Assembly (NCBI GenBank): GCA_963764665.1
Contig: CAVXTL010000012.1
Span: 65,125-129,124 of the forward strand
Direction: 5' to 3'
From: JACVRW01 sp963764665
GTDB lineage: Bacteria; Actinomycetota; Thermoleophilia; Solirubrobacterales; Thermoleophilaceae
DNA length: 64,000 bases
Within the stretch, counting starts at the first letter, position 1. The number at the start of each line of letters is the position of its first letter. This document shows, piece after piece, positions 40,949-49,071 of this stretch. The translations under genes and the position numbers were made by a program. The notes beneath the pieces were generated by a model, which searched no databases, had not been told where the DNA came from, and saw nothing but the letters and a program-made list of their open reading frames with translations.

Positions 40949-43048
40949 CTAGTCCGCGCCGACGAGTGGCTGTTCGCGAACGGCCACCGGCGCGGGCGCG
41001 CGATCGCCTGCCGGCTCCACGGCCACCGCGACGACCTTGTACTCCGGGCAGGACGTGTTGACGTCCGCCGACTGGCCGATCAGGAGGTTGGTGCGCACCT
41101 CGGGGAAGTGGAAGGCGGTGAACACGTGTCCCGGCTCGATCCGCTCGGTGATCCTCGCAGCCAGCTCGATCTGCCCACGCCTGCTTCGGACGGTCACCGT
41201 CTCGCCGTCGGCCAGACCCAGCGCGGCGGCGTCGTCGGGGTGCACCTCGAGCCAGTCGGCGCTCATCAGCTCGAGGTTGCCGGTCCTGCGCGTCATGGTC
41301 CCGGCGTTGTAGTGCTCCAGGCGCCGGCCGGTCACGAGGATCAGCGGGAACTGCTCGTCGGCCTGGTCGCCGGGCGGCTTGTAGGGCAGCGGCGCGAACC
41401 GGGCACGGCCGCCCTCGAGCTCGAAGTGGTCCGTGTAGAGAATCGGCGTGTCGGTGCCGTCGGGAGCGACCGGCCACTGGAGCCCCCCGCGGCCCACCCG
41501 CTCGTGGCTGATGCCCGCGTAGCGCGGCGTCATCTCGGCGATCTCGTCCATCACGTCGCTGGGCGTCTCGTAGCCCATGTCGTGCCCCAGCGCCTTGGAG
41601 ACGGTGGTGAGGATCTCGAAGTCGGTCTTCGCCGCGCCGGGCGGCTCGTTCGCGGCCGTGACGAGCTGGAGGCGGCGCTCGGCGTTGGTGAACGTGCCGG
41701 TCTTCTCCAGGAAGGAGGAGGCGGGCAGGATCACGTCGGCGTACTTCGTGGTCTCGGTCTCGAAGATGTCCTGGCAGACGAGGAAGTCGAGCGACTCGAG
41801 CGCGTGGACCACGTGCTCGGTGTCCGGGTCGGTCTGGGCCACGTCCTCGCCGAAGATGTACATCGCCTTCAGCCGGCCCTCCACGGCGGCGTCGAACATC
41901 TCGGGGATCTTCATGCCGCGCTCGCGCTTCATCTCGACGCCCCAGCGGCGCTCGAACGCGGACGTGACCTCGTCGTCCTCCACCGAGCGGTAGTCGGTGA
42001 AGGTGTCCGGCAGCGCGCCATGGTCGGAGGAGCCCTGCACGTTGTTCTGCCCGCGCAGCGGGAGCAGCGCCGCGCCCGGCCGGCCGACGTTGCCGGTCAT
42101 CAGGGCGAGGTTGCAGATCAGCTGGACGCACTCCGACCCGTACAGGTGCTCGGTCACTCCGAGGCCCCAGAGGATGCTGGCCCGGTCGGCACCGGCGTAG
42201 AGGTGCGCCGCCGCCTCGATGTCCGCCGCGGGCACGCCGGTGATCTCCTCCACGCTCGCGGGCGTGTAGGTGGAAACCAGGTCGGCCACGACGTCGAAGC
42301 CCTCGGTGCGCGCGGCCACGAACTCGTGATCCACCAGGTCGTCGCGGATGACCACGTGCGCCAGGCCGTTGAGGAGCGCCGCGTTGGTGCCCGGCCGGTT
42401 GCCGAGGTGCAGCTGGCCGTAGTCGGCCAGCTCGATGCGGCGCGGGTCGGCGGTGATCAGCTTGAGGCCCCTGATGGCCGCCTGCTTGATGCGCGCGCCC
42501 ACCACGGGGTGCCCCTGGGTGGGGTTCACACCGATGAGGAGCGCCACCTCGGCGGCCTCGATGTCGTCGAAGGAGCCGGTGGCCCCCGAGAGGCCGAAGG
42601 ACTTGCGGAGCGCGAACGACGTGGGCGAGTGGCATACGCGCGAGCAGTTGTCGATGTTGTGCGTGCCGATGGCGGCGCGCATCAGGCGCTGCATCACGTA
42701 GCAGTCCTCGTTCGTCGCGCGCGAGGATGCGAGGCCGGCGATCGCGTCGGGGCCGTGCTCGGACTTGATGCGCCCGAGCGCCTCGGTGATGCGATCGATC
42801 GCCTCCTCCCACGACGCCAGCCGGAAGCCGCCGCTCTCACGCACGAGCGGCGCGGTGAGCCGGTCGCGCGAGCGCGAGAACTGATGCGCGAAGCGGCCCT
42901 TGACGCAGGTGTGGCCCTTGTTGGCGGGGCCGTCCATGGCGGGGCTGATCGACATGATCCGCCCACCCTTGCGGTGGGCCTCCAGACGGCAGCCCACGCC
43001 GCAGTAGCCGCAGGTTGTGGTTGTCGTGGCGTCGAAGCGGTCGGTCAC
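40949..43048 (-). CDS. fdhA: NAD-linked formate dehydrogenase, molybdopterin catalytic subunit
   Basis: This 699-residue catalytic subunit has an N-terminal [4Fe-4S] site with Cys13, 16, 20 and 48 (CGYCGVGC...CVKG). The Mo-ligand Cys139 and following His140 are in NCSRVCHSPTS, the signature of formate dehydrogenases, with Cys in place of selenocysteine. MGD-binding segments (LLIGVNPTQGHPVVGARI, GNVGRPGAALLPLRGQNNVQGSSDHG, LVTGRRLEHYNAGTMTRR) follow. The usual N-terminal ferredoxin domain of FdsA-type enzymes is missing and is encoded by the next gene upstream, whose stop overlaps this GTG start by four bases. AGGAGG lies 6 bases before the start. It oxidises formate to CO2 and passes electrons via the ferredoxin subunit to the NADH-forming subunit. 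Confidence 0.93.
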   Translation of the reverse strand: MTDRFDATTTTTCGYCGVGCRLEAHRKGGRIMSISPAMDGPANKGHTCVKGRFAHQFSRSRDRLTAPLVRESGGFRLASWEEAIDRITEALGRIKSEHGPDAIAGLASSRATNEDCYVMQRLMRAAIGTHNIDNCSRVCHSPTSFALRKSFGLSGATGSFDDIEAAEVALLIGVNPTQGHPVVGARIKQAAIRGLKLITADPRRIELADYGQLHLGNRPGTNAALLNGLAHVVIRDDLVDHEFVAARTEGFDVVADLVSTYTPASVEEITGVPAADIEAAAHLYAGADRASILWGLGVTEHLYGSECVQLICNLALMTGNVGRPGAALLPLRGQNNVQGSSDHGALPDTFTDYRSVEDDEVTSAFERRWGVEMKRERGMKIPEMFDAAVEGRLKAMYIFGEDVAQTDPDTEHVVHALESLDFLVCQDIFETETTKYADVILPASSFLEKTGTFTNAERRLQLVTAANEPPGAAKTDFEILTTVSKALGHDMGYETPSDVMDEIAEMTPRYAGISHERVGRGGLQWPVAPDGTDTPILYTDHFELEGGRARFAPLPYKPPGDQADEQFPLILVTGRRLEHYNAGTMTRRTGNLELMSADWLEVHPDDAAALGLADGETVTVRSRRGQIELAARITERIEPGHVFTAFHFPEVRTNLLIGQSADVNTSCPEYKVVAVAVEPAGDRAPAPVAVREQPLVGAD

Positions 43049-43713
43049 CGCAAACCTCCTCCCTCTTCTCCGTGTTCAGTGTAGGCCGCCGACGCCATCT
43101 CGACGAGCGAATGCTCGGTGATCGCGTCGGTCGGGCAGGTGTCGGCGCAGGCGCCGCAGGACACGCAGGTGGAGTCCACGAAGCCGGAGTCGAGGCCGGC
43201 GGTGATCCCCGAGTGGAACCCGCGGCCCGTGGCCGTGAGGGCGAAGGCGCCCTGCACCTCGTCGCACGCGCGCACGCAGCGCCCGCACGAGATGCACAGC
43301 TCGTGCTGGAGCGCGAGGTACGGATGGCGCTCGTCGTGAACCGGCCGGCGCCGCTCGCCCTGCCAGCGCGGCTCCCCGATCTCGAAGAAGCGCGCCACCT
43401 GGGCGAGCTCGGTGTGCTCGGCGGGCGGCTCGGGCAGCTCGGACAGCACGAGCTCCACGGTGGCCGCCGCCACGCGCCGCGCGGTGGCGTCCTCGGTGTG
43501 CACCTGCATGTCCTCGCGGCAGGGCGTGGTGCACGCGGCCACGGGCGCCGCGGCTCCCTCCATGCCGACCATGCACACGCGGCAGGCACCGAAGGGCGCC
43601 AGGCGGTCGTCGAAGCAGAGTGTGGGCACGTAGCGGCCGGCCACCCGCGCCGCCTCGAGGAGCGTCGCGCCCGGCTCCACCTCCACCGCCTGTCCGTCTA
43701 CCTCGACTCTCAT
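43045..43713 (-). CDS. Formate dehydrogenase iron-sulfur subunit (NuoG/HoxU N-terminal type)
   Basis: This 222-residue electron-transfer subunit has a plant-type [2Fe-2S] domain with Cys33, 44, 47 and 61 (LCFDDRLAPFGACRVCMVG...CTTPC). A NuoG-type His/Cys linker region follows, then two 4Fe-4S ferredoxin motifs (CISCGRCVRACDE and CVSCGACADTCPTD). In FdsA or in HoxU/NuoG this module is fused or similarly separate. Here it is a free gene that overlaps both neighbours (ATGA with fdhB upstream, GTGA with fdhA downstream). It should wire the molybdenum centre to FMN in the next subunit. Confidence 0.88.
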   Translation of the reverse strand: MRVEVDGQAVEVEPGATLLEAARVAGRYVPTLCFDDRLAPFGACRVCMVGMEGAAAPVAACTTPCREDMQVHTEDATARRVAAATVELVLSELPEPPAEHTELAQVARFFEIGEPRWQGERRRPVHDERHPYLALQHELCISCGRCVRACDEVQGAFALTATGRGFHSGITAGLDSGFVDSTCVSCGACADTCPTDAITEHSLVEMASAAYTEHGEEGGGLR

Positions 43714-45446
43714 CGGTCCCCCGGGTCGTCCTCGCGGCGTTCCTCCGGCCGGCGCGAGTACGGATCGTCGGGCTCGTCCTCCGGTCCCGCGGGACCGGAC
43801 AGCCCGAGCTCCTCGGGGTAGTGCTGGATCAGGCTGCGGATGGGCGCGGGCATGCCGCCGCCGTGCGCGCAGAGCGAGCCCAGCTCGAGCGTCTCGAGCA
43901 GCGCCTCCAGGCGGTCCCGGTCCACGCTCCCCGGTGAATCCACCATCTCGAACGCGCGCTGGAGCCCGATCCGGCACGGGAAGCACTTCCCGCAGCTCTC
44001 GTGGGCGCCGAACTCGAGCAGGTGGCGCGCCAGCGCGCGCATGTCCGTGCGGTCGTCGAAAGCGAGTATCCCGCCGTGCCCCACCATGCAGCCCTCGGCC
44101 GCCAGCTCGTCGAAGTCGAACGGGGTATCGAGCTTCGAGCCCGGGAGGATTCCTCCCAGCGGCCCGCCGATCTGCACCGCCTTGATCTCGTGGCGGTCCT
44201 TGAGGCCGCCGCCCAGCTCGTTGCAAATCTCCGCGACCGGCGTGCCGAAGCGCACCTCGTACATGCCGGGCCGCTCGAAGCGGTCGTTGAGGCACACGAG
44301 CTTCGTGCCGGGCGTGGCGCCCGGGCTGAGCGCCGCGTACGCCTCGTGCCCGTGCAGCGCGATGAAGGGCATGTTGCAGAGCGTCTCGACGTTGTGGACC
44401 ACGGTGGGTTTGCCGTGCCACCCGCGCTCGGCCGGGAACGGCGGACGCGCGGACACCGTGCCGCGGAAGCCCTGAAGCGACGCCAGCAGCGCGGTCTCCT
44501 CGCCCACCACGTACGAGCCCGCGCCCTCCTCGATCTCGACGTCGAACGAGAACCCGCTGGCGTGGATGTCCTCACCGAGGTCCCCGGCGGCGCGGGCGCG
44601 CTCGACCGCCTCGCGCAGCAGCGGCGTGGAGCGCGGGTACTCGGAGCGGACGAACACGAAGCCCTGCCGGGCGCCGACGGCGTACGCGGCCAGCGCCATC
44701 CCCTCGAGGAGCAGCTCCGGGTTGCGCTCCATCAGGAGCTTGTCGATGTAGGAGCCCGGGTCGCCCTCGTCGCCGTTGACCACGATCACCCTGTCGGGGT
44801 CGCTCGCCTTCGCCGCGAACTCCCACTTGGTTCCGGCGGGGAATCCCGCTCCGCCCCGGCCGCGCACGTCGGCGGCCTTGACCTCGGCCAGCAGCTCCTC
44901 TGGCGTCATGCCCGCGAGCGCGTGGCGGAGACCCGCGAAGCTCCCGGGCGCGAGCAGCACGGGCTCGTCGAGCACGCTCCCGCCGTCCGGCTCGCCCGCC
45001 GGCGCGCACGCGCCCGCCGCCACCCGGTCGGCCACGCCCGGGCCGGCGTCGACCAGGTCGCCGTCGCGCACCGCCGCCGCCGTGTGGCAGAAGCCGAGGC
45101 AGACCGTCGCGCCCAGCGAGACCTCGCCGTCGCCGGAGCGCTCGCCGGGCTCGAGCCCGAGGCGCTCCCCGACCGCCGCCACGTGGCCGCCAAAGTCCGA
45201 CGCCCAGCACGCCGTGCCGGTGCAGACCGACACGTGGCGCCGCCCGCGCGGCTGGGTCAGATCGTCGTAGAAGGTGGAGATGCCGTAGACGGTCGCCTCC
45301 GGAAGGCCGGAGAGCGCGGCAGCCTGGCGGCGATCCTCATCGGTGACCTCTCCGCGCCGGTCCATCGCCTCCTTGAGCGCGGCGAGTGCCGTGGGGCGCC
45401 CGTCGCGTTCCCGCGCCCGCAGCAGATCGGTGAGGTTTCTCGACAT
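43710..45446 (-). CDS. fdhB: Formate dehydrogenase NADH-forming subunit (NuoE-NuoF fusion)
   Basis: This 578-residue diaphorase fuses a NuoE-like thioredoxin-fold domain (GLPEATVYGISTFYDD, then Cys in SVCTGTACWASDFG and ATVCLGFCHTA for a [2Fe-2S] cluster) to a NuoF-like domain. The latter has the NADH/FMN site GRGGAGFPAGTKWEFA, NGDEGDPGSYIDKLLME, GSYVVGEETALLASL, and the [4Fe-4S] ligands ESCGKCFPCRIG with a late Cys (SLCAHGGGMP). It takes electrons from the iron-sulfur subunit to reduce NAD+. It follows fhs by 16 bases and overlaps the ferredoxin subunit. ATG 45446. Confidence 0.92.
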   Translation of the reverse strand: MSRNLTDLLRARERDGRPTALAALKEAMDRRGEVTDEDRRQAAALSGLPEATVYGISTFYDDLTQPRGRRHVSVCTGTACWASDFGGHVAAVGERLGLEPGERSGDGEVSLGATVCLGFCHTAAAVRDGDLVDAGPGVADRVAAGACAPAGEPDGGSVLDEPVLLAPGSFAGLRHALAGMTPEELLAEVKAADVRGRGGAGFPAGTKWEFAAKASDPDRVIVVNGDEGDPGSYIDKLLMERNPELLLEGMALAAYAVGARQGFVFVRSEYPRSTPLLREAVERARAAGDLGEDIHASGFSFDVEIEEGAGSYVVGEETALLASLQGFRGTVSARPPFPAERGWHGKPTVVHNVETLCNMPFIALHGHEAYAALSPGATPGTKLVCLNDRFERPGMYEVRFGTPVAEICNELGGGLKDRHEIKAVQIGGPLGGILPGSKLDTPFDFDELAAEGCMVGHGGILAFDDRTDMRALARHLLEFGAHESCGKCFPCRIGLQRAFEMVDSPGSVDRDRLEALLETLELGSLCAHGGGMPAPIRSLIQHYPEELGLSGPAGPEDEPDDPYSRRPEERREDDPGDR

Positions 45447-45462
45447 GGGTCAGCCGCTGTGC

Positions 45463-47142
45463 TCAGAAGAGCCCGACGGTCCTCCCCTCGTCGTCGATGT
45501 CCACGTTCAGGGCTGCCGGGGTCTTGCCGAGGCCGGGCATCTGCTGGATGTCGCCGCACAGCGGCACCAGCCAGCCGGCGCCGGTGTAGGCGCGGATGTC
45601 GCGTACCGGGAGCGTGAAGTCCTCGGGCGCGTTCAGCAGCGCGGGGTCGGCGGAGAGCGAGAGATGCGTCTTCGCCATGCAGATCGGAAGCCGGTCGAGA
45701 CCGTCCTCCGTGTACTGCCGGATCTTGCGCTCGGCCTCCAGGTAGAAGACCACGTCCTTGGCACCGTACACCTGGCTCGCGACCTTCCTGATCTTCACAT
45801 CGATCGGATCGTCGTCCTCGTAGGTGAGCTTGAACTCCGACGGCTGCTCGGCCGCCTGGGCCACCGCCTCGGCCAGCTCGGCGGCGCCCTCGCCGCCACG
45901 GGCGAAGCCGTCGTTGATCTCGGCCGCCACGGCTCCTCCCTCGAGCGCCAGGGCACGCACCAGCTCAACCTCGTCGTCGGTATCGCCCGGGCGGCGGTTG
46001 ACCGCCACCACGCACGGGAGCCCGAAGCTGCGGACGATCCCGAGGTGGCGGTGGAGGTTGGCCGCGCCGGCGGCGATCGCCGCCAGTCCGCGCACGCGCT
46101 CCACGCGCGGGTCGTCCTCGATGCCGCCGTGGTGCTTGAGGGCGCGCACTGTCGCGACGAGCACCACCGCGCTGGGCCGGATGCCGCCGCCCCGGCAGAC
46201 GATGTTGAAGAGCTTCTCCATCCCCATGTCGGAGCCGAAGCCCGACTCGGTGATCACGTGGTCCCCGAGCTTCAGCCCGATCAGGTCCGCCACCAGCGAC
46301 GAGTTGCCGTGCGCGATGTTGGCGAACGGGCCCGCGTGCATCAGGCAGGGCTGACCCTCGAGCGTCTGGATCAGGTTCGGCTTGAGGGCCTCCTTGAGGA
46401 GCACGGCCATCGCGCCGGCGGCGCCGAGGTCCTCGGCGGTCACGGGCTTGCCGCCGTCGAACGAGCGGGCCACGGTGATCCTGCCGAGGCGCGCGCGCAG
46501 GTCCTGGAGGTCGCGCGACACGGCGAGGATCGCCATCACCTCGGAGGCCGCGGTGATGTCGAAGCCCGACTCGCGCGGGTAGCCGTTCGCGCGGCCGCCC
46601 AGGCCGAGCGTGATCCGCCGCAGCGCCCGGTCGTTCATGTCGAGCGCGCGCTTCCACTCCACCTTCAGGGCGTCGATCGAGTGCGGGTTGCCGTGCAGGA
46701 TCGACGCGTCGAGCAGCGCAGCGAGGAGGTTGTTGGCCGCCCCGACGGCATGGATGTCGCCCGTGAAGTGGAGGTTCAGGTCCTCCATGGGCACCACCTG
46801 GGTGAGCCCGCCGCCGGCGGCGCCGCCCTTGATGCCGAACACGGGACCGAGCGACGGCTCCCGGAGGCAGAGCACGGGGTCCTTGCCGATCTTGCCGAGG
46901 CCCTGGGTGAGCGACACGGCGGTGGTGGTCTTGCCCTCCCCCGCCTTGGTCGGCGTCACCCCGGCCACGCACACGAGCTTGCCGTCCGGCGCGTCGCGCA
47001 GGCGGTTGAGCACGCCCAGCGACACCTTTGCCTTGTGGCGGCCGTAGGGCTCGAAGTCGTCGGGCTGGAGCCCGGCGCTCGCGGCGATCGAGTCGATCGG
47101 CTGAAGCTCTGCCTCCTGCGCGATCTCGAGACTGCTCTTCAT
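45463..47142 (-). CDS. fhs: Formate-tetrahydrofolate ligase
   Basis: This 559-residue enzyme interconverts formate, ATP and tetrahydrofolate with 10-formyl-tetrahydrofolate. Signatures are the P-loop TPTKAGEGKTTTAVSLTQGLG, LREPSLGPVFGIKGGAAGGG, NLHFTGDIHAVGAANNLLAA, ITESGFGSDMGMEKLFNIVCR and RALKHHGGI. The start ATG 47142 is preceded by GGAGGAGAGG at five bases; six codons further up is an in-frame GTG that would place the start outside the site. Its position between the demethylating dehydrogenase and formate dehydrogenase suggests it works in the formate-releasing direction, making ATP while oxidising methylamine carbon. In serine-cycle methylotrophs it also works forwards. Confidence 0.94.
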   Translation of the reverse strand: MKSSLEIAQEAELQPIDSIAASAGLQPDDFEPYGRHKAKVSLGVLNRLRDAPDGKLVCVAGVTPTKAGEGKTTTAVSLTQGLGKIGKDPVLCLREPSLGPVFGIKGGAAGGGLTQVVPMEDLNLHFTGDIHAVGAANNLLAALLDASILHGNPHSIDALKVEWKRALDMNDRALRRITLGLGGRANGYPRESGFDITAASEVMAILAVSRDLQDLRARLGRITVARSFDGGKPVTAEDLGAAGAMAVLLKEALKPNLIQTLEGQPCLMHAGPFANIAHGNSSLVADLIGLKLGDHVITESGFGSDMGMEKLFNIVCRGGGIRPSAVVLVATVRALKHHGGIEDDPRVERVRGLAAIAAGAANLHRHLGIVRSFGLPCVVAVNRRPGDTDDEVELVRALALEGGAVAAEINDGFARGGEGAAELAEAVAQAAEQPSEFKLTYEDDDPIDVKIRKVASQVYGAKDVVFYLEAERKIRQYTEDGLDRLPICMAKTHLSLSADPALLNAPEDFTLPVRDIRAYTGAGWLVPLCGDIQQMPGLGKTPAALNVDIDDEGRTVGLF

Positions 47143-47159
47143 CGGCACCTCTCCTCCCA

Positions 47160-48377
47160 TCAGTGGCTCACGGCTGCGGCAGCCAGCTCCGATACGAGCC
47201 GGTCCTCATAGAAGCGCTCGAGCTTGAACGGCTCGATCAGGTCCGGAGTCCGCTCCGTGGCCACCAGCTCGGCCAGCGTCTTGCCCACGATCGGCGCCGC
47301 CTTGAAGCCGTACGTGCCCCAGCCTGAGCTCACGTGGAACCCCTCCACGTCGGTCTTGCCGAGGATCGGGCTGTAGTCGGGGCTCAGGTCGCAGAGCCCC
47401 GCCCAGCTGCGGAGGATGCGCGCCCGCTCGAGCTGTGGGAACAGCTCGAGGGTGTGCCGCGACACCTCCTGCATGAAGTTCAGGGTGCCCTGCATCCGGT
47501 AGGTGGTCCAGGGCTCGATCTCGGCGCCCATCAGCACCTCGCCGCGGTCGGTCTGCGACACGTACACGTGCATCTGCGACGACACGATCACCACGTCGAG
47601 GAACGGCTTGAGCGGCTCGGTCACGCAGGCCTGGAGGATGTGCGTGGTGATCGGCATCTGCACGCCGGCCATGTCCGAGATCAGGGAGCTCCAGCCGGCC
47701 GTGCAGTTGAGCACGACCTTCGTCCTGATCCTGCCGCGGTTGGTCTGAACCGCCTCCACGCGCCCGTTCGAGCGCTCGATGCCGGTGACCTCCGTGTACG
47801 GGTGCAGCTCGGCGCCGCCGCGGTCGGCACCTCGCGCCAGGCCCCACACCACCGCGTCGTGGCGGATCACGCCGCCGGGCGGGTGGTAGAGCGCGCCCTG
47901 GATCGGATAGACGGCGTGCGGGTCGTGCACGTTCATGGCCGGGGCCAGGCGCTTGATCTCGTCGGGGTAGACCAGGCGCGAGTCGATCCCGTTGATGCGG
48001 TTGACCTCGGCGCGGTTGGCCATCACGAACATCGCGCGATCGGAGTGCGCCAGCGTGAGGTGGCCGTTCTGCGAGAAGAGCAGGTTGAAGCCCAGCTCCG
48101 CGCCGAGGCCCTCGTAGAGCTTGAGCGACGCGTCGTAGAAGCGCGCGCCCTCGACGGTCTTGTAGTTGCTCCGCAGGATCGTGGTGTTGCGGCCGGCGGC
48201 CCCGGAGCCGATGTAGCTCTTCTCGAGCACGGCCACGTTGCCGATCCCGTGGTCCTTGGCGAGGTAGTACGCGGCGGCCAGGCCGTGCGAGCCGCCGCCC
48301 ACGATCACCACGTCGTAGGAGTCCTTCAGCTCGCCTCGCTTGCGCCACATGCGGCGCGTGCGGAAGAGGTCACGCAT
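47160..48377 (-). CDS. mgdA: N-methylglutamate dehydrogenase FAD subunit (SoxB-like, MgdA)
   Basis: This 405-residue flavoprotein is like the beta subunit of heterotetrameric sarcosine oxidase. Rossmann FAD motif: DVVIVGGGSHGLAAAYYLAKDHG. It also has IGSGAAGRNTTILRSNY (covalent-flavin region of the family), HPPGGVIRHDAVVWGLARG, VVLNCTAGWSSLISDMAG and the C-terminal HVSSGWGTYGFKAAPIVGKTLAELV. It should oxidise the N-methyl group of N-methylglutamate, giving glutamate and a C1 unit captured by tetrahydrofolate. In proteobacteria mgdA comes first of the four; here it comes last. The start overlaps the mgdD stop by eight bases. Confidence 0.85.
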   Translation of the reverse strand: MRDLFRTRRMWRKRGELKDSYDVVIVGGGSHGLAAAYYLAKDHGIGNVAVLEKSYIGSGAAGRNTTILRSNYKTVEGARFYDASLKLYEGLGAELGFNLLFSQNGHLTLAHSDRAMFVMANRAEVNRINGIDSRLVYPDEIKRLAPAMNVHDPHAVYPIQGALYHPPGGVIRHDAVVWGLARGADRGGAELHPYTEVTGIERSNGRVEAVQTNRGRIRTKVVLNCTAGWSSLISDMAGVQMPITTHILQACVTEPLKPFLDVVIVSSQMHVYVSQTDRGEVLMGAEIEPWTTYRMQGTLNFMQEVSRHTLELFPQLERARILRSWAGLCDLSPDYSPILGKTDVEGFHVSSGWGTYGFKAAPIVGKTLAELVATERTPDLIEPFKLERFYEDRLVSELAAAAVSH

Positions 48378-49071
48378 CGCCGAGCGCCTCCAGTCCCACC
48401 GGGCCGCCGCCGAGGCTCTCGGCGGCGTCGGCCACGACGGTCCACATGTAGCTGCCGAGGGCGGCGCCGAAGAGCGTCAGGTAGCGCTGCTCGGCCTCGC
48501 ACAGGACCGTGCCGGGGGTGCGAGCCACCGACACCGGGCGGAAGCCGTGGACGGGCATGACGGCCGGGCGCAGGTCGACGGCGCTGAAGCGCGCGAACAC
48601 CTCGCCGGCCAGCGGCCCGACCACCGTGAGCGCGGCGAACGCGGTGGTCACATCGATCACGCTGGCGGGACCGGCGCGCGCGGCGGCGGCCTCCTCGAGC
48701 CGGGCACGCAGCGTCGCCGTGTCCGCGGGCTCGCAGAGCACGAGCGCGCGCGTGGGCGTGTAGGGGCACCACCAGGCGCCGGCGGCGCGAGTGGCGCGGC
48801 CGAGCTCCAGCGACTCGCCGCCGCTGCCGGCCGCCACGAGCTGCGCCAGGTCCGCGGGGCCGGCCTGCAGCTCGATCTTTCCGAGATGGGAGCGGTCGGC
48901 GAAGCCCACCGACGTCTCGCAGCGGCGGCGCTCGGGCTCCTCGCCGTCGATGCGCACCGCCACGTTCCAGCCGTGGCGCGTCTCGACCCGCGCCCCGGCG
49001 GCGCGCGCCTCGCGCTCCATCGGGCTGCGCGCGAGCGCCGACTCGGCGGGTGAGAGGAACTCCAGGCTCAC
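48370..49071 (-). CDS. mgdD: N-methylglutamate dehydrogenase gamma-like subunit (SoxG-like, MgdD)
   Basis: This 233-residue protein shares the GcvT/YgfZ-like fold of sarcosine-oxidase gamma subunits: ETSVGFADRSHLGKIELQAGPADLAQLV, WWCPYTPTRALVLCEPADTATLRARLEEAA, DVTTAFAALTVVGPLAGEVFARFSAVDLRPAVMPVHGFRPVSVARTPGTVLCEAEQRYLTLFGAALGSYMWTVVADAAE. These features fit, but family sequences vary strongly, so the call rests partly on position. It lies between the alpha subunit (GTGA overlap with its stop) and the FAD subunit (8-base overlap). Confidence 0.78.
   Translation of the reverse strand: MSLEFLSPAESALARSPMEREARAAGARVETRHGWNVAVRIDGEEPERRRCETSVGFADRSHLGKIELQAGPADLAQLVAAGSGGESLELGRATRAAGAWWCPYTPTRALVLCEPADTATLRARLEEAAAARAGPASVIDVTTAFAALTVVGPLAGEVFARFSAVDLRPAVMPVHGFRPVSVARTPGTVLCEAEQRYLTLFGAALGSYMWTVVADAAESLGGGPVGLEALGDA

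Noticed and set aside
40185..42812. An open frame extending fdhD far upstream to 875 codons
   Set aside because: The upstream part lies within fdhA in another frame; fdhD begins at 40946 by family N-terminus and operon spacing.
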